Source: JACOND01 sp965202795 (GTDB taxonomy: Bacteria; Bdellovibrionota; Bdellovibrionia; Bdellovibrionales; UBA1609). From it: a DNA stretch of 64,000 nucleotides. Shown piece after piece: positions 26,554 to 35,340 of this stretch (positions within the stretch are counted from its first letter, which is position 1; the number at the start of each line of letters is the position of its first letter). Both the position numbers and the translations under genes were made by a program. The DNA is taken from positions 248,001 through 312,000 of the forward strand of contig OZ241848.1 of assembly GCA_965202795.1 (NCBI GenBank), in the 5' to 3' direction. The notes beneath the pieces are model-generated. The model was not told where the DNA came from and ran no database searches. It worked only from the letters and a program-made list of their open reading frames with translations.

Positions 26554-27723
26554 TTAATCAGGGGGCGCTTTATGGAACCTTCCTATAAGGAGGATGTCGG
26601 GGCCAAGGCGGCGGGGATCCTCAAGCCTCAGGTTTTTTCTCTCCTTGAGGGATGAGGCCAAAAGGCTCTCCGCCCAGCTTCGGCCTTTAGCCCCTCCCAA
26701 AACGCAGGGCGCGATAAACTGATACAGCTTCTGCGCCTGATCCTGCTCCAGAAAAGAGGACAGTGTCAGCGCCCCCCCCTCAACCAAAAGAGAGCTGAGG
26801 CCATGGCTTTGCCAGAGCTTTGACTTTAAATCGGAAAGGTCAAACTGGCCGCAAGGCTCCCGCCAGGCGCAGCAGATTCTCTGAAAGGGCCAGCTGCCGC
26901 CTCTGAGCTTTGGGAGCGGCCTTGTGACGGCCAGAATATGCTTTAAGGGGCGAACCTGGGCCAGCCGGGAGCGCGGAATCAAATCCAGCAAATCGCCTTT
27001 TGGATTCAAGATAACCGCTTTGCCGGGATGGCCCGAAAACTGGGGGCAGCGGCTGTTCAGCCGGGGATTGTCCTCCAAAAATGAGCCGGCGCCGGTCAGA
27101 ACCCCGTCATAGCGGCCCCGCAGCCATCCGCCATAATCCCTGGCCTCCTGAGAGGTGATCCACTGGCTGGAGCCATCGCTTAAACCCAGCATGCCGTCCA
27201 AAGAGACAGCCGCCTTTAGGGCGATAAAGGTTTTTTTCTCCCGCATGTTGAAGGCAAAAGCCTCATAGAGGCTTTGAATCTGAGAATCAAAAAAGCGGGG
27301 GTATTTTCTGACTTGAAAGCCCTTGTCTCTGAGTTTGGTTAAGCCCCGGCCTTTTGTTTGGGGGTTTGGATCTTCCCGCCCGTAAAAGATGCGGGCAAAG
27401 GGATGCTTTGCCAGCTCATTGGCGCAGGGGGGAGTTTTCCCATAATGGGCGCAAGGCTCCAAAGTCACATAGCAATGGGCGCCTTTGAGGAGCTTTTTGT
27501 CTTTGATTTTTCTCAGAGCCGCGGTTTCCGCATGCGGCGCTCCATAAGCGGCATGAAAGCCGCTGGACAAAAAGCCTCCCTTTTGATCCAGGATGACACA
27601 GCCCGCCGGCGGGTTGGGAGAGACCCGGCCAAAGCCTTTCTCCGCCTCGCGGAGAGACAGCGCCATGGCCTGCCGCGCGGAAAGCTTTTGGCCGAAAGCC
27701 GGCTGTTTTGGCGAATGGCTCAA
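26554..27723 (-). CDS. ribD: Bifunctional riboflavin biosynthesis deaminase/reductase RibD
   Basis: Carries out two steps of riboflavin synthesis: deamination of the pyrimidine intermediate and NADPH reduction of its ribose side chain. The N-terminal cytidine deaminase-like domain has the zinc site HAETAALRK and PCAHYGKTPPCANEL. The C-terminal reductase domain has KAAVSLDGMLGLSDGSSQWI and LLVEGGALTLSSFL. Length 389. The start is a TTG lying immediately after the stop of the HMG-CoA lyase gene, whose last codons supply GGGGGAG as ribosome site. No other rib genes are present. Confidence 0.95.
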   Translation of the reverse strand: MSHSPKQPAFGQKLSARQAMALSLREAEKGFGRVSPNPPAGCVILDQKGGFLSSGFHAAYGAPHAETAALRKIKDKKLLKGAHCYVTLEPCAHYGKTPPCANELAKHPFARIFYGREDPNPQTKGRGLTKLRDKGFQVRKYPRFFDSQIQSLYEAFAFNMREKKTFIALKAAVSLDGMLGLSDGSSQWITSQEARDYGGWLRGRYDGVLTGAGSFLEDNPRLNSRCPQFSGHPGKAVILNPKGDLLDLIPRSRLAQVRPLKHILAVTRPLPKLRGGSWPFQRICCAWREPCGQFDLSDLKSKLWQSHGLSSLLVEGGALTLSSFLEQDQAQKLYQFIAPCVLGGAKGRSWAESLLASSLKERKNLRLEDPRRLGPDILLIGRFHKAPPD

Positions 27724-28677
27724 TCAGACTCCCCCGCCTGTTTTTTTGAGCTGTTTCCCAAAGGGGGAGCGGAGAAGGGGTGAGGGCAGGCGGCAGCCCA
27801 GCTTTGCCTCCAGCCACAGAGCTGTTTCAATGACCCGTCCGGCGATGGCTGCCGGATCTTGCGCGCCGGCGCCGGCTTTTGCCCTCTGCAGAAGAAGCAA
27901 AAGCCCCTCTGTGGGCGTGTTTCCCGCAACAGCTCCGGCATAAGGGCAGCCGCCAAGGCCGCCCGCGCTGCCGTCAAAGGACCTGACTCCGGCCTGATAA
28001 GCCGCCCACACATTGGCCATGCCAAGGCCATGGAGGTCATGAAAATGACAGGCTGTTTGATTCCAGCTGATTTTTTTGGAAAGCCCCTCCAGGAGATCTT
28101 GAACCTGGCAGGGGGAGGCCATCCCGGCTGTATCGCTTATGGCGACTTCATAGGCTCCCATATCCCGAAGCCTCTCTGTCAGGCGAATCGCACGCTCAGG
28201 GGGAATCGGCCCCTCAAAGGGGCAGAAAAAACAAACGCTCAAATAGGCGCGGACCTTCAGGCCATGGGAGAGGGCCTCCCGGCAGACTGATTTATAAATG
28301 ACAAGGCTTTCCTCCACAGAGCGGTTGAGGTTTTTTTTTGAAAATGTGTCTGAGCAGGCTGCAAAAACAGCCGCCTCCCGCATGCCGGAGTCCAGGGCCA
28401 TGCGAAGGCCCTTTTGGTTGGGAATCAAAGCGGAAAACCGGACATCCGGCGGGATATGCCCCGCTTTCTGGGCGGCAAAAGCCATTGCCGCAAGCTCAGT
28501 TGTTCCGCTCATTTGGGGGATCTTTTTTGGAGAGACAAAGGCGCCGATTTCGATTCTCTTCAGCCCCGCGCGGCTGAGCCTTTGGATAAACTCAAGCCTG
28601 CAGCTCAAAGACAGCGGGGCCGGCGCGCTTTGCAGGCCGTCCCGCGGCCCAGTCTCAAGGATCGTCACATCATCCAT
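27724..28677 (-). CDS. Hydroxymethylglutaryl-CoA lyase
   Basis: Splits HMG-CoA into acetoacetate and acetyl-CoA, the last step of leucine breakdown. TIM-barrel motifs are clear: ILETGPRDGLQ (metal and substrate Asp/Arg), HFHDLHGLGMANVWAA (metal His) and GGLGGCPYAGAVAGNTPTE with the active-site Cys. ATG 28677 has AAGGGG at good spacing and gives a normal N-terminus; two upstream in-frame ATGs overlap the carrier gene. It lies between the biotin carrier gene (10 bp) and ribD (no gap). Confidence 0.95.
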   Translation of the reverse strand: MDDVTILETGPRDGLQSAPAPLSLSCRLEFIQRLSRAGLKRIEIGAFVSPKKIPQMSGTTELAAMAFAAQKAGHIPPDVRFSALIPNQKGLRMALDSGMREAAVFAACSDTFSKKNLNRSVEESLVIYKSVCREALSHGLKVRAYLSVCFFCPFEGPIPPERAIRLTERLRDMGAYEVAISDTAGMASPCQVQDLLEGLSKKISWNQTACHFHDLHGLGMANVWAAYQAGVRSFDGSAGGLGGCPYAGAVAGNTPTEGLLLLLQRAKAGAGAQDPAAIAGRVIETALWLEAKLGCRLPSPLLRSPFGKQLKKTGGGV

Positions 28678-28687
28678 TATGAGCCCC

Positions 28688-29107
28688 TTAGTCATAGTCA
28701 ATCCTCATCAAAATCTGGCGGGCCTCAGCCTGCTGGCCTTCCTGACAGCAGATCTCCCGAACAAGCCCGCTGGCCTCCGCCTGAAAAGCATACTCCATTT
28801 TCATTGCCGACATGACCAGCAAAGCCTGCCCTTTTTTGATTTTTTCCCCTTTTTGGACAGAGATGGCCTGAATCTGGCCGGGCATGGGAGACAAAATCAA
28901 GCCTGAGGGGGCCGCGCCGCCGCGGGCTTTCTCTGAATTGTCAGAGGCCCCAGGGGCCGCGCGGCTCCAAAACCAGGTTTGCCCCTGAAAGTGAATCCAA
29001 AGGCCCTGCTTGTCCCCGGGGCTGTTTTTGCGGGCGTCTTTGAGGGCCAAAAATCTCAGGCGCCTCCCCCTCCACTCTGTCTCTATAAATTTTACAGATT
29101 TTTTCAT
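28688..29107 (-). CDS. Biotin carboxyl carrier protein of an acyl-CoA carboxylase
   Basis: The C-terminal 75 residues form a biotinyl domain: LSPMPGQIQAISVQKGE and the biotin attachment motif SAMKMEY. The N-terminal part (about 55 residues) resembles the linker (BT) region of methylcrotonyl-CoA carboxylase alpha chains. In most bacteria this is fused to the biotin carboxylase; here it is a separate gene 45 bp downstream. At the junction a 20-bp segment around the carboxylase stop (29153-29173) is repeated just before this ATG (29102-29123), as if the split arose by a small duplication. Confidence 0.9.
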   Translation of the reverse strand: MKKSVKFIETEWRGRRLRFLALKDARKNSPGDKQGLWIHFQGQTWFWSRAAPGASDNSEKARGGAAPSGLILSPMPGQIQAISVQKGEKIKKGQALLVMSAMKMEYAFQAEASGLVREICCQEGQQAEARQILMRIDYD

Positions 29108-29152
29108 TCAGAAACAAAATCCCCGGCCTGGGAGCCAGCCGCAAGCCTCTTT

Positions 29153-30670
29153 TCATTCAGAAATAAAATCCGACCAGGGGTTAAAGCCCCGCCCGCCGGC
29201 AGCGGCTTTAGGGGCCGCAGCCTCTCCCTGATCAAAGTCTTTGAATGCCTTTTCCATTAAGCCCTCATCAAGGGGAAATGGCTCCGGCCTCCATTCAGCA
29301 TGCAGAGCCTCTATGGAATCCGCGGCCAGCCTTCCCCCAATAAAAAGCGGATGAGACAAAACATGCCTTAAAAAGGGAATATTCACAGGGACGCCAAAAA
29401 TGACTGTCTCCTCAAGGGCTTTTTTCATTTTCTCTATCGCGCGGACACGGCTGCTGTCCCAGACAATCACTTTTCCGATCAGGGAGTCATATAAAGGGGA
29501 TATTCTGTCGCCCTGCTGAAAGCCGGTGTCCGCCCGCCGGCCAGGCCCCTGCGGCCAGGAGCAATAAAGCAGCCGCCCCGCGGAGGGGAGAAATCCGCGC
29601 CGGGGATCCTCCGCGCAAATCCGGCACTGGATGCTCTGCCCCCGCGAAGTCAGGCCTTTTTCCATGGAGTTCCGCCCGGCGCGGAAAGCCGGCGGAAAAG
29701 CCGGCTGATTCATTGCGGTTAAAATCTGCGCCCGCGCAAGATCCAGGCCAAAGATCATCTCTGTAACAGTGTGCTCCACCTGAAGGCGCGCGTTCATCTC
29801 CAGAAAATAAAAATCATCGCCTTGAAGCAGAAATTCCACAGTTCCGGCCCCGCGGTATTTGACAGCGCGGCAGAGGCTGAGCGCAGCCTCCCGGAGGCGC
29901 TGTTTTATTTTCCCAGGCGCTGCGGATGGCGCCTCCTCAATAATTTTTTGCCGCCGCCTTTGGGCGGAGCAGTCTCTGTCCCCCAAGATATGAATTTCAT
30001 CATCGGCGGAGACAAAAACCTGAACCTCTGTATGCCTGGCTGAAGGCAGGTATTTTTCCAAAAAAATTTGATCATTTTGAAAGGCTTTTTGGGCCTCTGA
30101 TCTGACGGAGGGAATCAGGGCTTTCAGCTCTGCCTCTGTCTGGACAGCCCTCAAGCCGAGGCCGCCGCCGCCGGCTGCCGCCTTCAGCATCAGCGGAAAG
30201 CCTATGTCCCGCGCCTTTGAAATCCAGGCGCCGGCATCCGCTTTTGGAGACGGCTTTATCAGCGCGCCCGGCAAAACAGGAATGCCTGTTTTTTTGCATA
30301 ATTCGCGCGCCTTGATTTTGTCTCCAAAAATCTCCATGGCCGGCGGAGGGGGGCCAATAAACCTGAGGCCGCGGTCCGCGCAGAGCCTTGCAAAATCCGC
30401 GCTTTCCGACAAAAACCCATAGCCTGGATGAATGGCCTGCGCGCCGGCTGCCAGAGCGCCCTCCGCCACAGCTTCGCCATTTAGATAAGACAAAGCCGGA
30501 TCTGCGGGGCCAATGCAAATGGCCTCTCCAGCCAGGCGAAAGGCCTCGCTCTCCACATCGCCGGCGGCATGCAGAAGGGCGGTTTTTATGCCCATTTGAT
30601 GGCATGAAAGAATGATCCGTTTGGCAATCTCCCCCCGATTGGGGATGGCCGTTTTTTTAATTGCGGACAC
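29153..30670 (-). CDS. Acyl-CoA carboxylase biotin carboxylase subunit (probably methylcrotonyl-CoA)
   Basis: ATP-grasp enzyme that carboxylates biotin with bicarbonate. Family landmarks: PNRGEIAKRIILSC, AIHPGYGFLSESADFA, KAAAGGGGLGLRAVQ (ATP loop; the usual Lys or Arg after the glycines is Leu), EKYLPSARHTEVQVF and MNARLQVEHTVTE. Length 505. Start GTG 30670 with AGAGG upstream. Its neighbours (methylglutaconyl-CoA hydratase and HMG-CoA lyase) point to the methylcrotonyl-CoA carboxylase of leucine breakdown. The carboxyltransferase (beta) subunit is not in the window. Confidence 0.93.
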   Translation of the reverse strand: MSAIKKTAIPNRGEIAKRIILSCHQMGIKTALLHAAGDVESEAFRLAGEAICIGPADPALSYLNGEAVAEGALAAGAQAIHPGYGFLSESADFARLCADRGLRFIGPPPPAMEIFGDKIKARELCKKTGIPVLPGALIKPSPKADAGAWISKARDIGFPLMLKAAAGGGGLGLRAVQTEAELKALIPSVRSEAQKAFQNDQIFLEKYLPSARHTEVQVFVSADDEIHILGDRDCSAQRRRQKIIEEAPSAAPGKIKQRLREAALSLCRAVKYRGAGTVEFLLQGDDFYFLEMNARLQVEHTVTEMIFGLDLARAQILTAMNQPAFPPAFRAGRNSMEKGLTSRGQSIQCRICAEDPRRGFLPSAGRLLYCSWPQGPGRRADTGFQQGDRISPLYDSLIGKVIVWDSSRVRAIEKMKKALEETVIFGVPVNIPFLRHVLSHPLFIGGRLAADSIEALHAEWRPEPFPLDEGLMEKAFKDFDQGEAAAPKAAAGGRGFNPWSDFISE

Positions 30671-30721
30671 TTTCAGCCTCTGTTTTTTCCGCCGGCGGGG
30701 CCGGCGCCTGAGCGCGGCGGG

Positions 30722-31504
30722 TCAGCCCGGCCCTTTGTTTTTCCGAGCCTTGAGAAACCGGCTGATGTTTTTCAAAACCTCCGGGCTTTTCCGCCGCTCA
30801 GCCAGCGCCTGAGCGCAGTAATCGCCGGCTTCCTTAAGGGGCATTTGGGGAACCGCAGCCAAAAGCTGCTTCAGCTGCTTGAGGGCAGCCTTGTCGTATT
30901 TTAAAAAACTGTCCGCCATGCTTTGCGCAAAGCCCTCCCGCTCCTTAAAGCTTCCGGAAAAGTGAATCAGCCCGGCGGACAGAGCCTCTTCAGCCCCGAA
31001 AACCCGGGCGCTCAGCATCAGCTCCCTTGCCTTGGAAAGAGGGATTTTTTCCAAAACAAAAGGGGAAATCACAGAGGGGATCAGCCCCAGCTTCAGCTCG
31101 CTGAAGCAAAATTTTGATTTTTCTTCGGCAGCGGCAATATCGCAGACAGCGGCCAGCCCGATGCCGCCGCCAAGCGCGCTCCCATGGATTTTTCCAATAA
31201 CAGGCAGAGGGCAGGCGGCTATGGCCTGAAACATTTGAAACAGCTGGCGCGCCTCGCCTGAATTTTCAAAATCAGAGGATTCCGGCTTTAAGGCCATCCA
31301 TCTCAAATCAGCCCCGGAGCAAAAAGAGGGCCCTCTGCCGGAGAGGATCACGGCGCGGGCCTTTGTCTCGCCGGCAAAGCGGCGAAAGATTTCTGTGAGC
31401 TGTCTGATCATTTTCAGGCTGAGGCTGTTTCTCCTGTCCGGGCGGTTCAGCTCCACAAGGGCAATTTGCCCGTTTTGCTCTGTCTGGATATTTATTTCAT
31501 TCAT
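30722..31504 (-). CDS. Enoyl-CoA hydratase family protein, probably methylglutaconyl-CoA hydratase
   Basis: Crotonase fold: ELNRPDRRNSLSLKM, GRGPSFCSGADLRWM and KIHGSALGGGIGLAAVCDIA form the CoA oxyanion hole, and FCFSELKLGLIPSVISPFVL carries the Glu and the Ile/Pro pattern typical of methylglutaconyl-CoA hydratases. ATG has AGAGGGG upstream. It is the first gene of the operon hydratase - biotin carboxylase - carrier - HMG-CoA lyase - ribD - receiver. Assignment to the leucine pathway rests on neighbours as well as sequence. Confidence 0.92.
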   Translation of the reverse strand: MNEINIQTEQNGQIALVELNRPDRRNSLSLKMIRQLTEIFRRFAGETKARAVILSGRGPSFCSGADLRWMALKPESSDFENSGEARQLFQMFQAIAACPLPVIGKIHGSALGGGIGLAAVCDIAAAEEKSKFCFSELKLGLIPSVISPFVLEKIPLSKARELMLSARVFGAEEALSAGLIHFSGSFKEREGFAQSMADSFLKYDKAALKQLKQLLAAVPQMPLKEAGDYCAQALAERRKSPEVLKNISRFLKARKNKGPG

Positions 31505-31629
31505 GGCTGCGCCCCTCTGTCTCTTGCAATGCGGCAGGCCGAGCCTCTCCAGGGAAAGATTCTGCCCCCCAATACAAGAGCTTAGCCGGACCAGCCGCTG
31601 AAGGGAAGTTTTTCGGAGTCCAGCTGACT

Positions 31630-31944
31630 ATGCCCGCCTGGAAATCCAAGGCAGCCGGCCGGCCCTCATTTGTCCGGCTGCGCGCTCAGGCCATCGCTGA
31701 TTTGAAGGCCATGGGGCTGCTTGAGGGCGCCCCCCCGCAGGCCAGGGGCAGAGGCGGAAATCCGGCTTGTCCGGGGCCTCAAGGGGGGCTGACAGCTGAA
31801 AAGAATTTTGTCCCCATCCCCATGGCCAGCGGGGGAGCCTGGATCACAGAGGAGAAAAAAGAAGCCCCCTCAAAAAACAGCTCAAAACAGGGCAAAACAG
31901 CTCAAAAAAAGACTGGACCAGCGGCGCCCAAAAACAAGCCATAG
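31630..31944 (+). CDS. Possible small basic protein (weak)
   Basis: A 104-codon frame with an ATG, divergent from the hydratase. The protein is Gly/Pro-rich in the middle and ends in a Lys-rich tail (KNSSKQGKTAQKKTGPAAPKNK). The first 30 residues (RPSFVRLRAQAIADLKAMGLL) could form a helix-turn-helix-like unit but no family is recognised. No ribosome binding site precedes the ATG. It may be spurious; the 530-bp gap between the hydratase gene and the promoter at 32126 holds nothing else. Confidence 0.3.
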   Translation: MPAWKSKAAGRPSFVRLRAQAIADLKAMGLLEGAPPQARGRGGNPACPGPQGGLTAEKNFVPIPMASGGAWITEEKKEAPSKNSSKQGKTAQKKTGPAAPKNKP

Positions 31945-32125
31945 GACTAGCCCTAAGGGGGGAAATCATATTGACGGGGGGGCGCCCTCTTATCACAGGC
32001 GGGGGCGCGAAGTTTTCACGCGGCGGATCTGAAAATCAGTGGTTTCCCGGCTCGGATATTCCAGGCCGGCGGCCAAAAGCCCCCGCGGGCCGCGCAGATT
32101 TTGCCGGCGGGGGCCTGCCGCAGAC

Positions 32126-32154
32126 TTGACAAACAAGCATATTGCCTATATAAT
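32126..32154 (+). promoter_or_regulatory. Perfect consensus sigma-70 promoter
   Basis: TTGACA at 32126-32131, a 17-bp spacer and TATAAT at 32149-32154. Both hexamers match the consensus exactly. Transcription should start near 32161, four bases before the ATG at 32165, so the mRNA for the repeat protein would be leaderless or nearly so. Confidence 0.88.
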
Positions 32155-32164
32155 GGCCGCATTT

Positions 32165-33697
32165 ATGAAGCTTGCCTGGCTTGTTCTTTTGCTGCCCGCG
32201 CTTTGTTCGGCCTCCAAGCTGAAGCCGGCGCCTCAAGACAATTCTTTATTGCAATCTTCCGCCAGCTGCAGGGCTGCTTTTATTAGAGGCATCCTGCTTA
32301 ACCCCGATGGCTTCCCAAAAGGGGAATACATCGGCCAGATGGAGGGCTATCCCCGGTTTGCTGAAGAGCATTTTGCTGGAGCCATGAAAAGGGCTTTTGT
32401 GAATGCCTCGGCTGTTTTGACTGAAAAGGAAAGAGCGCTGTTGGGCTGGCAGGCATTTCATGGCCCGGCGGCGCTGTTTCGCGCCATGAGGGGCAAGCTG
32501 CTTAACCCCGATGGCTCCCCAAAAGGGGAATACATCGGCCAGACAGATGGCTATCCCCGGTTTGCTGAAGAGCATTTTTCTGGAGTCATGAAAAGGGCTT
32601 TTGAAAATGCCTCGGCTGTTTTGACTGAAAAGGAAAGGGCGCTGCTTGGCTGGCAGGCATTTCATGGCCCGGCGGCGCTGTTTCGCGCCATGAGGGGCAG
32701 GCTGCTTAACCCCGATGGCTCCCCAAAAAGAGAATATATCGGCCAGATGGAGGGCTATCCCCGGTTTGCTGAAGAGCATTTTGCTGGAGCCATGCAACAG
32801 GCTTTTCAAAATGCCTCGGCTGTTTTGACTGAAAAGGAAAGGAAGCTGTTTGGCTGGCAGGCATTTCATGGCCCGGCGGCGCTGTTTCGCGCCATGAGAG
32901 GCAGGCTGCTTAACCCCGATGGCTCCCCAAAAGAGGAATACATCGGCCAGACAGATGGCTATCCCCGATTTGCTGAAGAGCATTTTGCTGGAGAAATGGA
33001 AAAGGCTTTTAAAAATGCCTCGGCTGTTTTGACTGAAAAGGAAAGGGCGCTGTTTGGCTGGCAGGCATTTAATGGCCCTGTGGCGCTGTTTCGCGCCATG
33101 AGGGGCAGGCTGTTTAACCCCGATGGCTCCCCAAAAGGGGAATACATCGGCCAGACAGATGGCTATCCCCGGTTTGCTGAAGAGCATTTTGCTGGAGCCA
33201 TGCTAAAGGCTTTTCAAAATGCCTCGGCTGTTTTGACTGAAAAGGAAAGAAAGCTGTTTGGCTGGCAGGCATTTCATGGCCCGGCGGCGCTGTTTCGCGC
33301 CATGAGGGGCAGGCTGCTTAACCCCGATGGCTTCCCAAAAGGGGAATACATCGGCCAGACAGATGGCTATCCCCGGTTTGCTGAAGAGCATTTTGCTGGA
33401 GCCATGCTAAAGGCTTTTCAAAATGCCTCGGCTGTTTTGACTGAAAAGGAGATGGAGCTGTTTGGATGGAAGTGTTTTTTTGGATATGTCAGCCAGTTTC
33501 ATTCTCTCATAGAGGATTTTTTGGAGCATTATCCCAAAGGCTGGATGGGGCCGGAGGGCCAAAGCCGGGTGGCGGACAAAATCTTTAAAGGGCGCAAAAA
33601 CACAGCTTATAGAAATGTTTCTGTTTTGAGAGGATATTTGTTTGGCGCCGATCCCATCTCTGAATTCCGCGCGCTGGGCTGGCGCCGGCAGCAGTAA
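32165..33697 (+). CDS. Secreted protein of six or seven 68-residue tandem repeats
   Basis: I do not recognise the family. From ATG 32165 the protein (510 residues) starts with a signal peptide (MKLAWLVLLLPALCSAS) and is then built of six nearly identical 68-residue units, each with LNPDGSPKGEYIGQTDGYPRF, FAEEHFAG, NASAVLTEKER and GWQAFHGPAALFRAMRGR, followed by a diverged seventh unit that ends in GWRRQQ. An ATG at 32153 is in frame but lies inside the -10 box of the promoter and cannot be in the mRNA. There is no ribosome binding site, as expected for a leaderless message. Near-identity of the units implies recent expansion or ongoing homogenisation. Localisation outside the cytoplasm is inferred from the signal peptide; the function is unknown. 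Confidence 0.85.
   Translation: MKLAWLVLLLPALCSASKLKPAPQDNSLLQSSASCRAAFIRGILLNPDGFPKGEYIGQMEGYPRFAEEHFAGAMKRAFVNASAVLTEKERALLGWQAFHGPAALFRAMRGKLLNPDGSPKGEYIGQTDGYPRFAEEHFSGVMKRAFENASAVLTEKERALLGWQAFHGPAALFRAMRGRLLNPDGSPKREYIGQMEGYPRFAEEHFAGAMQQAFQNASAVLTEKERKLFGWQAFHGPAALFRAMRGRLLNPDGSPKEEYIGQTDGYPRFAEEHFAGEMEKAFKNASAVLTEKERALFGWQAFNGPVALFRAMRGRLFNPDGSPKGEYIGQTDGYPRFAEEHFAGAMLKAFQNASAVLTEKERKLFGWQAFHGPAALFRAMRGRLLNPDGFPKGEYIGQTDGYPRFAEEHFAGAMLKAFQNASAVLTEKEMELFGWKCFFGYVSQFHSLIEDFLEHYPKGWMGPEGQSRVADKIFKGRKNTAYRNVSVLRGYLFGADPISEFRALGWRRQQ
32294..33517 (+). repeat. Six 204-bp tandem coding repeats
   Basis: The CTGCTTAACCCCGATGG motif (CTGTTTAACC in unit 5) recurs at 32294, 32498, 32702, 32906, 33110 and 33314, exactly 204 bp apart. 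Units differ by a few substitutions, such as Thr-Asp versus Met-Glu after YIGQ, and do not drift in length. They lie wholly in the secreted repeat protein gene. Confidence 0.95.
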
Positions 33698-34073
33698 ATA
33701 AGACTGTCTTTTAGCGGGCGGCGCTTTTTCTGAATCCCCGCTTTTGGCGCGGGCTGGCTGCCCCATAAGACAGGCAGCCGCTAGAAATAAATGATTGGGG
33801 GGTTTTTTAGGAAGCGCTGCGGAGGTTTCTGAGTCCAGAATTTTTGCTGCCTTGCGTCAAAAACTCTCTTTTTTTACTGGCTCCAGCCAGTCCATTGGCC
33901 AGAAAAGCGGCAATTATATAGGAATTATGCTTTTCGGCTGTCAGCCCCTAAATAATGCTGAGCGCCTGGACAGAACAAGGCAGAGAGGCATTTTGCCCTT
34001 GACAATAAGACCCTGAAAAAGACATAAAAAATAATGCCTGACAGGCCCGCCGCGGGGGGAGGGCATCCATTAC

Positions 34074-34904
34074 ATGAAGATCGCGTCCTGGAATGTGAAT
34101 GGCGTCCGCTCCTGCTTTCAGAAAGGGGAGCTTGAGGCTTTTGTGGAGGAGGCCTCCCCGGATGTTCTCTGCCTTCAGGAAACCAAAACCCATCCCGATC
34201 AGCTAAACAGCCCGCCGGACAGCCGGATCAAAAGCCTGGGAGGCTATCCTTTTCAGACATGGTCCTCATGCGGGGTTAAAAAAGGCTACTCAGGGACTGT
34301 CACCTTCAGCCGCAGCCCCGCCTCTGAGTTTGCCGGCGGGCAGATGGGAATCAAAAAATTTGATTATGAGGGGAGGATTGCCGCCTCAGACCATGGTCCG
34401 TTTATTTTGCTGAATATTTATTTTCCCAACGGCGCCATGACTCAAGAGCGGCATTTGTTTAAGCAGGAGTTTCTGCGCCGGCTGCCGCCTTTTTTGCAAA
34501 AAATCCGCCGGCAGACGAAAAAAGAGCTTGTCGTGGCCGGAGACTACAATGCGGCCTATCTTGACATTGATGTTTTTTCCCCTGAAACCCTTGGGAAAAC
34601 AAGCGGCTTTCTCCCGGAAGAGAGGCTCTGGATGCGGCGCTTTCTTCAGGATGGCTGGACTGATGTGTTCCGTTATTTTTTCCCGGAAAAAGAGGAGGCC
34701 TTTACATGGTGGTCCCACAGGGAGGGCGCGCGCCGGCGAAACAGAGGCTGGCGAATTGACCATATATTTGTGACTGAGGGGCTGAAGCCTCTGCTGAAAG
34801 GCGTCAAAATTTTTAGCGGCCAGCATGGCTCCGACCACTGCCCCATTATGATGGAGCTGAAGGAGCCGGCTGATTCTGAGGCTGGGGGCGCAAAAGATGG
34901 CTGA
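34074..34904 (+). CDS. xthA: Exodeoxyribonuclease III
   Basis: AP endonuclease and 3'-5' exonuclease of base excision repair. Endonuclease/exonuclease/phosphatase fold motifs: MKIASWNVNGVRSCF, DVLCLQETKTHPDQL with the metal Glu, LVVAGDYNAAYLDID with the Asp-x-Asn site, WRIDHIFVT and HGSDHCPIMMEL with the catalytic His. The ATG has GGGGGAGGG about ten bases upstream. The 376 bp between the repeat gene and xthA hold no supported gene. Confidence 0.94.
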   Translation: MKIASWNVNGVRSCFQKGELEAFVEEASPDVLCLQETKTHPDQLNSPPDSRIKSLGGYPFQTWSSCGVKKGYSGTVTFSRSPASEFAGGQMGIKKFDYEGRIAASDHGPFILLNIYFPNGAMTQERHLFKQEFLRRLPPFLQKIRRQTKKELVVAGDYNAAYLDIDVFSPETLGKTSGFLPEERLWMRRFLQDGWTDVFRYFFPEKEEAFTWWSHREGARRRNRGWRIDHIFVTEGLKPLLKGVKIFSGQHGSDHCPIMMELKEPADSEAGGAKDG

Positions 34905-35340
34905 AGGTCCAGCAAGCAGACAGAGCGCGCCGATGCTGAAAAGCGCGCTGCTCCGCGTCAAACTCAGGATCATTTTTTGAAAAAAGAAAGCGCGCTTAAA
35001 AATTTGAAAAAACTATCGCCCCCCCTCAGCTGAGGGCGGCGAGCCAAAATCTTAAATTTAAGCCTTTAATTGCGCTTAAAATATCACCATAAAACCCGCT
35101 GATTTTTTAAAATCTTAAATTAAAAATTCTAATAGCAGGTAAAAGTTTTGCTTTTGTCATTTTTTGTCCGGCTTGAATAATCTTAAAAAACGCCGAAAAA
35201 CAAGCCTGTTTCCCGCCCAAAGGCGCTAAACTTTTTACACAGCGCGAAAAAAATCTTAAATTTTTTGGTTTGGGGCTTGCATTCTCTTTTGTTTTGTTTA
35301 TCTTGTAAAAGTTTAAAGTTTTTAATTTTAGGAGGCGGCC
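34905..35340. other. AT-rich intergenic region before the DksA-like gene
   Basis: No gene supported. Short repeats of the type AAATCTTAAATTT occur at about 35050, 35110 and 35250. TTGCAT (about 35277) and TATCTT (about 35299) at roughly 16-bp spacing may be the promoter of the DksA-like gene. The base composition is clearly more AT-rich than the surroundings. Confidence 0.4.

Noticed and set aside
32246..33187. 313-codon minus-strand frame with repeats
   Set aside because: Antisense shadow of the secreted repeat protein, which has the promoter and signal peptide.
33850..33910. Hairpin ACTGGCT/AGCCAGT as a terminator of the repeat-protein gene
   Set aside because: The T-run precedes rather than follows the stem on the plus strand and the minus strand has A's after it.
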